Below, piece after piece: positions 41,912-59,800 of a stretch of 64,000 nucleotides of DNA; the first letter of the stretch is position 1, and every line of letters starts with the position of its first letter. The position numbers and the translations under genes were made by a program. The stretch is from assembly GCA_016858145.1 (NCBI GenBank), contig JAEHOE010000097.1:1-64000 (forward strand). Direction: 5' to 3'. The DNA is from Edaphochlamys debaryana (lineage: Eukaryota; Chlorophyta; Chlorophyceae; Chlamydomonadales). The notes below the pieces were generated by a model that was not told the DNA's origin, ran no database searches, and saw only the letters and a list, made by a program, of their open reading frames with translations.

Positions 41912-42436
41912 TCACGTGAAGCTGTTCGGGAAAGCAGCTCTGAGCTCCTCATAGCTCTTTATCACAAGGCACTCCCAGCTTGCGAGCTGCTCCATGTCCG
42001 CGTTTATGAGCACGATGGCGTCGGCGACCGCCTGCTCAAGCTCCGGGATATCGTCGGGGAGCGTTCTTCGGGCGCGCTGGATGTGCACCCCATCCACGTT
42101 GCGCGCCAGGACCGAAGGTGCAACGCCCAGCACCTGGGCCATGGCGTGCATGTGCGGGTCCTGGCAATCCACCTGCTCGGAGCTGCCCGCGCGCGCCGCT
42201 TCAAGGCCCCCGCTGACAGCGACTAGAAAGACCTGCAACGCGACATTCCGCAAGCGAGGCAGGAACGCCTTGGCGTTCTGGACCCTCAACTGCTGAAAGT
42301 CCGCTTCGTGTCGCTGCGAGCTTTCTCGACCAGCTGCCTCTAGTCGCTCAGCTCTTTGTTGTAGCTCCTCAACCTGCTCAGACAGCGCGTTAGTAACGTC
42401 GCGAGAAAGCGTCGGCTCACAGCTGGACGCTTCCAT
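41912..42436 (-). CDS. Stand-alone protein homologous to a retroelement polyprotein domain
   Basis: Intronless 174-aa frame from ATG 42436 (MEASSCEPTLSRDV) to the stop at 41912. The frame is open further upstream, but this Met is the first after a TTTAAAA box and is where similarity to the retroelement begins. It matches the coiled domain at 8245-8700: RAERLEAAG, then ES-x-RHEAD-x-QQLR, AFLPR, QVFLVA, GLEAA, a variable middle, then INA(D/E)(M/V)EQLA-x-W-x-CLV. Predicted all-helical, soluble, with no signal peptide or membrane segment. Function unknown. No gag, protease or RT sequence is adjacent, so it is either a cellular gene whose relative was captured by the retroelement or a domesticated piece of one. 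It lies downstream of S6K on the same strand. Confidence 0.75.
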   Translation of the reverse strand: MEASSCEPTLSRDVTNALSEQVEELQQRAERLEAAGRESSQRHEADFQQLRVQNAKAFLPRLRNVALQVFLVAVSGGLEAARAGSSEQVDCQDPHMHAMAQVLGVAPSVLARNVDGVHIQRARRTLPDDIPELEQAVADAIVLINADMEQLASWECLVIKSYEELRAAFPNSFT

Positions 42437-42496
42437 AAGCTCTGCCTTGAAGTGAGTAGTGTGGGCAAAACTAATCGCGTACTGGACGGAGGGCGG

Positions 42497-42503
42497 TTTT
42501 AAA
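42497..42503 (-). promoter_or_regulatory. Possible TATA-like box of the 174-aa gene
   Basis: TTTAAAA on the minus strand, about 60 nt upstream of ATG 42436, in otherwise GC-rich DNA. A start site about 30 nt downstream would give a 5' UTR of about 30 nt. Position-based inference. Confidence 0.4.
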
Positions 42504-42753
42504 GAGTCCGGGACCGTGCCGTGCCGGACCGCGGTTGCACCCGTGCGACCCCGGCTCCGAACGCTGCGACTGCGTGCGGTTGTCCCCGACCATCGCCAAG
42601 CGCTGCCCAGGCTGGCTCGGGCCTTGCAGCATCTGGCGCCCGTCCCCAAATCGCATAATACCGCCGCCATCCACGCAATCACGCGGCGCCCCTTCCGGCT
42701 TCCCTCCAACGGACCTGACCCTGACCCTGGCCCTGGCCTGACCCTGGCAGAGC

Positions 42754-42758
42754 TTACA
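42754..42758 (-). terminator. Candidate TGTAA polyadenylation signal for S6K
   Basis: TGTAA on the minus strand (TTACA on plus), about 775 nt after the S6K stop and apparently the only one in the interval 42500-43530. It would place S6K mRNA ends about 250-300 nt upstream of the TTTAAAA box of the next gene. Confidence 0.45.
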
Positions 42759-43531
42759 GGAAGTTGCCTCCAAGAGTCCCGGTCACCGCTTACTGCTTTG
42801 TGCTCTCCCTTCATGTGAATGCCTCCAACTAACAGAGCCTCGCCCACCCGCCCTCTGCGGCTACTGCACCACCTCCCCCAAACACATCACCGCTTCACGC
42901 GGCCGCCTCCAGCCCTCCTTCCTCCCTGCTCACCCACGCTCACCCGCCCACACAGCAGCTGCAACAGCCGCCGCCACGCCGCCACCACTTCACGCCGGCC
43001 GCACGCACCGCAGCTCGGCTGGACGCGCCCTACCCCACCGCTCACCGTAACGCACACGTCACTCCGCTCAGCGCTGTCAGGGCGAGCCCCCGCGCCCACC
43101 CCGGCCCGACCTGTCAGTCCAACCGGTACGCTGATCGCGGGACCTCGCCCCAAACTGAGCTCAAACCACCATTAAGCCAGGAGCGCAGCCCCCGGCCCCC
43201 GAAGTCCCTCCACAAGTGCAGCCGCTCTCGCGCTCTCTCTGTTTCTTCTCTCTGCTCTTTCCTGACCGGCTCTGACCACCACAACCTACCTCGTCGCTCC
43301 TCTCGCTCTAAGCACTCAGCATATGCCGTCATCACTGTTGCCTGCTACGGCTTGGCCCTGGCCTCGGCCATAGCTCGAAAGCCCAATGCAAGCCCCCCAA
43401 AGCCCCAAGTCCCGCGCACCCGTATTCCACCGTGCCCAAGCAGCCGCGCTCGGCCGCAGCTGGGCCGCCCCAACCCGTCCCAATCCTGCCACTCACCCCC
43501 TAACCACACCCACACCCAATCCACTCCAGCC
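42759..43531 (-). other. Presumed S6K 3' UTR
   Basis: C-rich sequence without recognisable coding potential downstream of the S6K stop codon. Includes a pyrimidine stretch (CTCTCGCGCTCTCTCTGTTT, about 43222). Confidence 0.4.
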
Positions 43532-49662
<6,131 letters not shown>

Positions 49663-50889
49663 CGTTTTGAGATAGGATTACGCAGGCTTTACTAGATGAG
49701 AGCGAAAGGAGAAGCTGTTGAGAGGCCCAAGGAATCGGATGCCTCGCCAAAAGTCAAGGCGAGGCCCCTCCGCTGCACGCGAGGAGCAGCTTATCTGATA
49801 ATAACGGCAGCGGCAGCGAACGGGGCTTGAATTGGTAACGCAGCGACGGCATCGGCACAGGTAGCAATTGCGGTGGGCAAAGCTTGGAGCACGTTGACAG
49901 AAGGGTTGTGCAAGTTTGGCGGTCGTGCAAGTAATGCTGTAGAGCCGGTGTGCAGCCGCAGCCCGGATGATGGAAACCGAGGGCAAGATGCCAACATCTG
50001 CCGCCCTTTGTACCGAACCCCGACGGGCCAGGGGTAAAGGTTTACAGATAGGGAGCAGCTCATCGACCGGGGGATGGCCCTGCAAACCGTTGGGTTGGGC
50101 CCGCCGCTCGCGGCTCCCGCGCTTACCCGCGTCTCCCGCCCTGGTGCGTGCCCCGACGGTCAAAGACCGTCAAGACACGGGACCCCACACAGTCCCACCC
50201 GGCATCTTCATTGCATGAACTCATGACACGCATTCTGACGGGTTGGGCCTTGGGCGCGGGGCACGCATCGCTGCCCCAACCCGCCTGGGGCCTCCGCGCA
50301 TGTGCCATCCCTCGTCCCTCCCGTCGCGGCATGTCCCCTTGTGATGCAATACTCTTCAACACACGATGGTTTGAGCCTACTCGCTCCTTGCGTACTACCC
50401 ATTCGCACCTCAGCCTATGCGCCCGTCTGTCCCTGCGAGTCCCTGCCGCTGCCTGGGGGGTCGGAGGGCATAGCCTCCACCACCCGAGCTTCGCTTCGCT
50501 GGTCCCCCCTGGCTTCTCCCCTTTGCAGCCCCCCTCCGGCCGGCGGAGCTTTCAGCCGCCAGAGCTGCAGGCGCCAGCACTACCCCTGAGATAAGGGGGG
50601 AGAGGGCAGGCGGCTTGCGGGGAATCCCTCCCCTCTCTGCCGCCATTCCGGCAGGCACCATGCAGCAGACGCATGCGCTGCAGGCAGCACTTCGCTTCAG
50701 CTCAGCACTCGTGTGCATCTACTTAGCTCAGGCAGCAAGCTCTGCGACTGGTAGGCCGGCGCCGTTCCGATCTCGCGTTCGCGCCAGGCAGCCTGCCGAC
50801 TTGCCTTAGGCCGACCGATCGCTTGACAGGAGCGTTACATATAGCAAGCTTTGTGAAATGCAGCCTTGAGGTCAGCGACAAGCAAGAAT
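49663..50889. promoter_or_regulatory. Divergent promoter region between S6K and NUP205
   Basis: About 1.2 kb separates the S6K ATG (minus) from the NUP205 ATG (plus), so both promoters and 5' UTRs must lie here. No TATA box is obvious. On the plus strand an upstream ATG at about 50660 opens a short frame (MQQTHALQAALRF...) that stops at 50809, a possible uORF or nothing. A tract of AGCTCA/TAGCTCAGGC near 50695-50735 was noted without assigned role. Confidence 0.5.
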
Positions 50890-53800
50890 ATGCAGGACTT
50901 GGCGCCCCTTCTCGAGCTCTTGCTCAACCTGCGTGCCGCGACAGCTGTGGAGAGCGATGAGGTCTTGCTATATCTCCAGCAGTTTAAGGAGGGCTTCCTT
51001 AAGCTGCTGGACTTCAAGGCGAGTGCATCCCCGTTTGGCGCGCAGACAGCTCTCGGCGGCGCGTCGCTGTCGCGCGTGCTAGCCCCTCGGCGACATGAGC
51101 TCATTTCGCCGTAACCGTGGGCTGTGGTGACTACAGGGCCCGTCAGCGGAGTCGCGGCGCCAGGTCCAGAGCCGGCGTGTGACCACGGCCAAGTATGGCC
51201 TCCAGGAGCTGGACCCCGTCCCTGATGTGCAGCAGGTGCTTAGGCCGGAGGGAACACGGGCAGGGGGGCCTTGGGGGCGGTAGGGCGCAGGGGGTTGGCT
51301 GTGGAGGCACAGACGGGTTTCGCGGAGCGTGCACTCGGGCACGGGCGCTGGAAACGACACCGTGCCGAAAGCGCACCCGTGTTGTCCGAAGGGATCAGGC
51401 CGTGGAGATCTTGCGTTGCATCAATACAGTTTCAGGACTCGTGTCTTTCCCCCCTCGTTTGCTTCTCTGTTTCCGTTACACCCCAGGCGCTGCTGCTCAG
51501 CGACGAGCTGCGGCTGGATGAGGTGCTGTGTGTCGAGTACCTGACCTCGGCACTGGAGGAGGTGGGAGCGGGGGCGCGGGTGGGAGAAGAGAGGGGTGGA
51601 GAGGGAGGGATTCAAGACGGAGAGAGCTCGAGGTCGGCATGGGAGTATGAAGCTTCGTTGGTGCTACTGCATTGAGCGCTGGGCTTGGAAGCTCCGTCGC
51701 TGCTACTGCAATGGCGCTGGGCCTGGGTTCGCCGTGTCAAGGAACTCACCAGGAGCACCAGGGGCCCGGTCCTTGCCGCACGGCTTCGCCTCTGACGGTG
51801 GTTCCCCCTGTTTCATTCCCTGCCCCTCTCCCACTTCGTACTCTGCCCCCAGCGCGGCGTGTTCGGAGCCGAGTACGCGGCCGGGCTATACCTGGAGGAG
51901 CGTCAGGTGGGGGCTGGGGCGCGGGAGACGGGGAGCAGGAGGGGGCGGTGGGGAGCCGGAGGGGGCGAGGGGCCTAGGCCCTCAGGCAGGGTATGGCTAA
52001 AATCAAACGCAGGCCCTCCTCAGCGTGCTCATGCCATCCATGTCAGCAATGCCCTTCCTCCCCCCCTCTCTCTCTTTCCCTCTCTCTTTCCCCCCCCCAG
52101 ACGTCCCTGAAGGCGCTTGCCCGGCTGCTGGCGGAGGACGCCGCGGCGCAGCACGCACTGCACACGGGGGGCGCCGGGGGAGCGGGCAGGGGCCCGCACG
52201 CCACGGTGCGTGCAGCCAGGGGGCCAGGGCCCGGGTCCGGGGGGGGGGGGGAAGAGGGGGCGTGTGGGTGGACTGTGGGCTTGGGTGCCGAGCGGGCGTG
52301 GGCGTCCGGGTGACGACGCCTGGGATGTGGTGGCCAGGGGGCCAGGGCTCGAGGCTAGGGCTCGGGGTTTGGGGGATCGAGGGCGTGTGGGTGGATTGCC
52401 ACCGGCCCGGGATGCCGTGGGGGTGTGGGCGTTTGGGACGCCGTGGGCGTTTGGGATGTGGGTTGCGGTGCGGCAAGCTATGCCCGGGTGTGGGTGCTGT
52501 GAGCGGAGCAGCCTTCCCTCGCTTCGGGTGTCGTTCCACAACGGTTTAGGTGGTTCCACCGTCGCTCCAACTCCTGACCTCGTTCTCATCCACCCGCCTG
52601 CCCCAGGCCATTGCGTCGTTCGTGTCTGAGCTGCTGGCGGAGAAGGACGCTGCGGGGCGGCAGGTGCTCATGACCCGACTGGTGGCCATCCTCAAGGTGG
52701 GTCGGGGTGGGGGTGGGCGCGGGGCTACCTTGGAGGGTGCCTGCGGAGTAGGGGGCTGGCGGGGGCTGGTTATAGAGCTAGCGGGTGTGCATGGGGGCGC
52801 GCTTGGGGGGTGCCTGGGGACGTGTGGAGCTGGCGGGAGCGATGGGTTCGGACGGGGCTGCTTACAGCCTTAGCGGAGAGGGACCTGGCAAGCACGCTCT
52901 TGATACGTGCCCATGTTTGCTCATCCTTCCCTCCCTCCCACCCCCTCCCTCCCCCTTCCCTCCCCCAGGACACCTCCCTCGAGCCCCGCCCCGACACGCC
53001 CCTGCCCCTGGTCCGCGACGAGGCGGGCAACCCCGTGTCCCGCGTGTTGCTGCTGCAGCGCGAGCGGCGCGAGGCGGCGCGCTGCCTGCTGTACGTGGCG
53101 GGCCGGGAGCCGCACGTGGCCCCCGCCGTGGCGGTGGAGCTGCTGGAGCTGCTGGCGGGGCTGCTGAGCAGGCTGGGGGGGACAGGTGGGTTAGGGAGGG
53201 GGGCAGGGGGGGCTGCTCAGCAGGCTGGGGGGGTGGCAAGTGGGGAAGCAGGAGGGCAGGGACGGGGAAGGTCCGGGGGGTGCAGTCACCCGGCCCCTCT
53301 CAACCCCATCCCCGCCTCCTCCCCCTCTCCCTCCTCTCCTCCTCCCCCCCCCAAGGCTCGGGCGACTTGTTCCTGGTTGAGGAGTGCCAGCTGGTGCTGC
53401 TGGCCGCCTGCTCGGTGCTGGTGCCGCACGAGGGGCGCAGCCACCAGCAGGGGGCGCTGCAGGAGCTGGCGGGGGCCACAAGGGCGCGGGCGGAGGCGGG
53501 TGAGGCCCGGCCTTCGGGGGGAGGGAAGGGGCGGGGGGTTTGGGTGGCAGGGGCTTGTTGGCGCGGGCGGAGGCGGGTGAGGCCCGGCCCGGGGGGGGGT
53601 TCTGGCGGCAGGGGCTTGTGGGCGGTCTGGCGGCCTGATGTTGCTTGTGAACGGGAGGGAGCAAGGGCGTTGAAATGCAACGGAAGTGGGTATGCGGGAA
53701 CACGGGCGGGGAACACATGACGCTGCCCGTGCACGCGCCCATGCCCCTGACTGCTACCCCTGGCCCCCCCACACACACAGTGACGGTGGCCGGCTACAGC

Positions 53801-56800
53801 GGCGCCCTGCGGCTGTGCTGGGGGCTGCTGGCGGTGGGGTCACAGGCGGCCCCTCAGGACGGCGTGGCGTGGGCGCGGGAGGCGCTCAAGGCGGGGGCGC
53901 TCACCTTCCTGCGCCAGGTGGGGGGCAGGGGCGGGGGCGGGTGGGGAGCAGGGGCGGGGGTGGGTGGGGAGCCACGGGGACTGGGTTTGCGGAGGAAGGG
54001 GGGATGAGGCGGGAGGAGGAGCAGGAACCGTGTGGTTCTCTTATTTACCGCTCCCCCTCACCCCTTCCCTCCCCCTCCCCTCACCCCACCACAGGTGTTC
54101 CAGCACCCCCACTTCAAGCTGGACGAGCCCACGCACCATCACGTGGTGGCCGCCACCGCCCACCACGTGATCGCCACGCTGCTGCGGACGGACGCGGAGC
54201 GGACCGCGGGCTGGTGAGGCGGCGTGGGGTGGGGGTTGGGAGGGGCTTGCGGGCGGGGTGGCGGAGCAGGGGAGGAGGGAATTCAGACGGAGGCTGAGGG
54301 GCGTCCCGCCGTGCCTTAACTCAGGCACCAGGTTGCGAGACATCCCGGGGTGTTGGCCTGCTCGGCTCTCCAAATCGCCCTCGTCCCTGCGGAGCGTCTT
54401 GTCTACCCTCAACAACCCGATTCCCAACCCTCTTCCACCCCCACCCCCCCAATCTTCACCCCCCCAGCTTCTTCCAGCAGCTGCTGCTCCGCTGCGAGGC
54501 CGCCATCCGCCCCACGGGCACCCCGGGGCACGCGGTGCTTGCCTTCGTGCCCTTCGCCCCCGAGGCCCCCGAGGCGCGGGCCGACCACCTGGGCTCCGTG
54601 CTGGGGCTGCTGGCGGACTGCTTCGAGGCCTTCCCGGAGCTGTACCTGGTAAGGGGGGGGGAGGCAAGGGAAGGGGGGGGGGTTGGGAGGGCGAGGAGGA
54701 GGGGAAGATGTCCGACCCAAGACGTTGGAGGAATTACAAGGGGCTCCGGGATTTGGCAGGGCGAGGAGGAGGGGAAGAGGGGAGAGGAGGGGTGGCAGGA
54801 GAGTCGGGTGAAGCAAAGGGGCGGGGGCCCAAAACCCAAACCGCCCACGCTCACTGCGTCTGCTCATCGCCCCTCGCCCCCCCCCCCCAGGCCAACCTCG
54901 CCGACCAGGAGGCCGGCCAGCGGCCCGTCAAGGAGTTCCTGGACCGGGCCATCAACCACCCCATCATGCGCAGCTCGCCCGAGGTGGGGGGGAGGGGAGG
55001 GAGGCGTGGAGGCATGGGAGGGGCTCCAGCCACCCCTTGTTCGCATGCAGAGCCGGAGGGGCGTTGGTGGGGACAAGAGGGAGGAGTGACGGTGGGGCCA
55101 TGGACGGCTCGTGCTGGCAGAGCGCAGCGCAGCGTACCCGTCCCCCCGCTGCCTCTGCCAATGCCAATGCCAATGTCTCATCGCCACAAGATCGACCCCT
55201 TCACCCGTCTGCCCCCCCTCCTCTTCGCACTCCCCCCCCCGCCCAGGTCCGCGTGCCCTTCCTGCAGCTCATGGCGGCCCTTGCGGGCACCGAGCGGGGG
55301 GCGCACCTGGTGCTGCGGCAGATGGAGGCCATGGGGCAGGTGCCGGGTGAGTGCGGGGGGGAAGGGTGGGGTGGGGTGGGTGGGGAGGGGGGATCGGGTG
55401 GGATACGGGCTGTGACGGGAGGGGAAACGGAGCCATCCAGAGGTCCATGGGGTGCCTTGACCTACCGTTCTTCCACTCCTCACGTGCCCTCACCCCACCA
55501 CCTTCTGGTCCCCCCCCTTTCCCCTATGTACCTATCCATGCAAGGATTCCCTGGCGCCGGCGCGATCTCGCTCAGCAACAAACACCCCTTTCCCCTTCCC
55601 CCCCAGCCCTGGAGGTGCTCACCCTCCGCAAGCTCTTCCACACCGTGCTGCACTACTGCCTGCGCTTCTTTGCCACCGTGTCGGAGCTGCAGCGGCAGCA
55701 GGCGGCGCAGATGCAGGGGGGCATGGGCGGGGCGCTGCAGGTGGGGGTGGGTGGGGGTACGAGGGCAGGGCTCAACAGCGGATGCGGAAATGGTCGGTGG
55801 GGGGCTTGGGCGGGTGAAGGAGGGAGCCGGTTTGGGGGGGGGGCATGGGCGGGGCGCTGCAGGTGGGGGGCTGGAAAGGGGGGGCAGGGGGCTCGGGGTG
55901 TTGGGCATGCCGGGGGCAGCAAGGGGGTAACGGCACGGCTGAAGGGCGGGAACGTTGGGCGTTGGGGGCCGGGGCCCCGCTCAGCTCTGCCCGCACATCC
56001 TCCTTCACCCCTCCCCCTCCCTCTACCCTACCCCCCCCCCCAGTCCGCCTCCCTGTCCGCCTACGAGGCCATCATGAACCCCTACGAGGCCGACATCCTG
56101 GTGGCCTTCCTGCGCCTGCTGCGGTGGGGGGGAGGGGGCGGGAGGGACTGCCTGTGCCTGCTGCGGTGGGGGGGAGGGGGCGGGAGGGACTGCCTGTGCC
56201 TGCTGCGGTGGGGGGGGGGGCTGGGGGCCGAGGGCCCTCGTTCAGCAGGGTACCGGCCGATTTGCGCGCGTGCTCGGGGGCAGCGTCTCCATTGCCAATG
56301 GGCGTTGGTGAGCCCTATGGCCGGTTGAGGGTCGTTCAGGAAGGTGCGACGCTCTTGGCCCCACCCCCAGGCGCGTGCTCGAGTGCGGGCGGCCCTCCGA
56401 GGTGGCCGCCTTCTGGGCCTCCACCGCCGCGGAGATGGCGCCCTCGCTCAACGGCTTCCCGCTGCAGGTGGGGGCGTTGCGGGGTGGGGGTGTAGTGGTG
56501 GGGCAAGGGAGTCGGGTCGCCGTCGAGGGCGGGGGCGGGCGGGGCCTGAGGATGTCGCTGTGGGGGCTGTGGTGATGTGGAGAGAGGGGCATGGCAGAGC
56601 CGTGTGTCCCCTGTGTGTTTACCCCTCCTTCTGCCCCCCCCCCCTCCATCTCCCTGACAGGAGCCTCTGTTCCAGCTCATGTGCTACCCCGTGCAGAACA
56701 ACGTCAAGGTACGTAGCGTGTAGTGAAGGGGAGGATGGGGTGGGGGGATCGGAGAGGGTGGTCCAGTCATGTGGCCGTGTGATGTGCGTGTGTGGGGATC

Positions 56801-59800
56801 CATGAGCGCATGGTCGTGCAGAACAACGTCAAGGTACGGGTGGTGGAGGGGGTGGGGGGGCTGGGAAAACAGAAGGCGAAGCCGTAATCGCCTCCACCGC
56901 GCCGACATTTGGATGGCTCCCTGAACCTTTCCCCCCCTCCCGCTGCTCCAAGCTCGCGCACAACGCCTTCCTCCTCCTCCCTCCCCCGCCGACCAAAAGG
57001 GCTCTCGCTAGCCGCCGCTGATCTCTACAAGACGCTCAAAATCTAATCCTCCCCCCCCTCTCCCCCCTCCCCCGCCCCCTGCCAGGCCGCCCTGGACGAG
57101 GTCCTGGGCGCCCTGGCCTCCGCGCTGCCCCCCCTGGCCGCCCGCCTGCTGGAGCGCCTGCTGCAGTGCACCGTGGTGCGCCCCGCGGCGGCGGTGCTGG
57201 CCAGTGAGTGGGGAGGGGGGATAGGGGTTGGGGAGGGGAGGGGGCAATGCAGGGGTCGTGTGAGCCGGGAGGGAGGGCCCGGGGGAGGAGGGGACAGGGG
57301 TCTGGTGAGCCCGCGGCTGATGGCGGCCGATGGCCGATGAAAGAGCTGCGTTGCGCTTGTCCTTGCCGCCAGCTTCGCCCCCGCACCCCTCTGACGCGGG
57401 CCCTTCACGGCTTCAGCCCGATCCTTCCGCCCGCCTCTCCCTCTATCCTCCAGCCTTGTACGCCCTTGCAGGTCCTCGCTCTCCTGCGTCCTACTGCTTA
57501 GGCATTCCCCAATCCTTCCCTCAACTCGTCCCTTCAACCAACCTCTCCCTCCCACCCACCCACCCACCCCAGCCGTGCCCCGCCTTGCCATCGTGCAGCC
57601 CCCACACCCAGACGCTGCCTCTCGCCCTTCCCTCAATGCTCAGAGACACGCCCCAACCCCCGCTGTTACCCCTCTCCTCCCCCCCCCAGCCGTGCCCCGC
57701 CTGGACATCGTGCAGCAGCTGAACGAGGTGGAGGCGCGGCGCGAGGAGTACCCCGAGACCCTGGCCCTGGTCACCCTCTTGAACGACCTGCTGGGGCCCC
57801 TGCTGGGGGGAGGGGGCGGAGGGGTAGGGGGCAGCGGGGCGGGGGGCCGGCGGCCGCTGCTGGGCGGCGGTGGGGGAGCGGGTGTGGGAGCGGGGGGAGC
57901 GGTGGTGCCCGGCGGGAGCCAGGGCGTGGGGCTGCCGGATGGAGGAGCTGACGTGGCACAGTTCACGACGTTCGTGCAGCAGGTGCGGGGTGTGAAGGGG
58001 GGGGTGGGGGAGGGTGGGAGCAAGGGCGGAGGCAGCGGACGATGGGAGGGGCGCAGGGGGCTGGGGATGGAAGGGCCGCATCCGCCGCCGCTCTCCTCCT
58101 CCATGCTGGCCTCTGAACTCATCCCCCCTTCCATCTTCCTTCCTTTCCACCCTTTCCGACCCCAGCACGTGCTGGGCCACCTGTGGACCCGCGGCTACCG
58201 GGTGGCGGCCCAGAAGTGGCAGCTGGCGGCGGCCTGCTTCACGCACCTGGAGCACGTGAGGGCCTTGGGATGGGAATGGGGGGAGGGGGCAGGGGCGGGG
58301 AGGGGGGGTCGGAGGGTTGTGCTGACCTGGACCTTCTGCCGGGGGGGGGATGGTGGCCATGCTGCATCATGCACCTGGAGCACGTGAGGGCCTCTCTCGA
58401 GGGAGGGGGGGAAGAGAAGGGAGGAGGGGGGGTGATCGCTTGACGAATTGCGCAAACCGTAGCCAAAGAGAAGGTTTGGCGCAGCCAGCGAGCCCGGTGC
58501 GCACCGAGGTCCAGAGCGGGGAGGTCCGACGTCGAAGGGGTTATTGCAATCGTAGGCGGCTGCGCTGGTAGTGGCGTTGTCTAGAGCAGCTCGACTTGAG
58601 CGAGTAGGTATAGTGTGTGGTCGGAAGCTGGCGTGCGTGCATCGCGACCGCAGAGCACAGAGCGCTCTGGGAGGAGGGGGTGTGAGTGTGTAGGGAAGGG
58701 TACTGGACGAGGGGTGGGAGGGTCCCTCGAGTATGCTGCGGGGCTTCTGGAGTAGGTGGAGGGCAAAGGGTCGCCCGGCCCGGGTTCCTCAGCTCGCGAA
58801 TTGCGAACAGCGAGGTGCAGGGGCCAAGCCAGGCCGATCGTCTCAGCTCCGAGTACCCCCTCCCCCCCTTCCCCCCCCTCCCGCCGCTGTTAACTTCAAG
58901 ACGCTCGAAAAAAAATACCCCCTCCCCCCCCTCCCCCCGCCGCCTTATCGCTTCCCGCTCGAAGAAATACCCCCCCTCCCCCCCGGTTCACGCAATTCGT
59001 CAAACGATCAACCCCCCTCCCCCCCCTCTCAGGTCCTTGACCTGGCCACCCGCGGCGGCCTGCCCCCCCCCCTGCCCCCCAACGAGGCCGCCGCTGCGCC
59101 CAAGCAGCCGCCGGGCTACCTCATCATGCACGACCTGCTGGGTGGGTGGCGGGTTGGGTGGGGGGTAGAGGTGGGGTGCTTGTTGCCCTGTGCCGGCATC
59201 GGGGCTGGGGGACTCAGAACCCGCCCTCCGCCACCATACCTGCCGCGTACCGCTCGCGCGCCGTTGCTCCAGCCGATCCCCTCTCGGCTCACCAACCCCC
59301 CACCCCGCCCCTCCCCCGCCCCCCCCAGGCGGCGGCCCCGCCTACGCCGCCCTGCTGCACATCCTGTCCCCCGGCTACGCCGCCCTCACGGCCCTTCAGT
59401 CGGCCACCGACGAGGTCGCCCCGCGCGAGGCGGCCGTGCTGGCGGGGCTGCGGGTGCTGAACGCGGCCCTGCGGCTGGACCTGGCCTTCGTGGATCACCT
59501 GGGGCGGATGAGCCTCAGCAACAGGTGGGGTGGGTGGGTGAGGGGATGGCGGTTGGGGTTGAGGGGTTGGGGTCGAGGGGGGTGTTTGTTGCTGAGCGGC
59601 TTGAGGGGGGGCAGGTGGGGAGGTTGATTGGACCACCTGGGGCGGATGAGCCTCAGCAACAGGTGGGGGAGGGCTGGGGGAGGGTTAGGGGGTACTCTTG
59701 GAGTTTTGGAGAGCGAAGCGAGAGAGAGAGGGGGTAAGGGGTAGGGATGGGGGCGGGATGGAGGTCGAGAGGGAAGGACGGGCGAGTGCCCATCTCCCTT

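Noticed and set aside
42437..42847. N-terminal extension of the 174-aa gene to 42847
   Set aside because: The extra 137 codons have Arg/Gly/Ser composition without similarity to the retroelement domain, and the TTTAAAA box lies inside them.
50615..50809. 64-codon ORF upstream of NUP205
   Set aside because: The listed start is not supported and there is no conservation evidence; at most a uORF from the ATG at about 50660.
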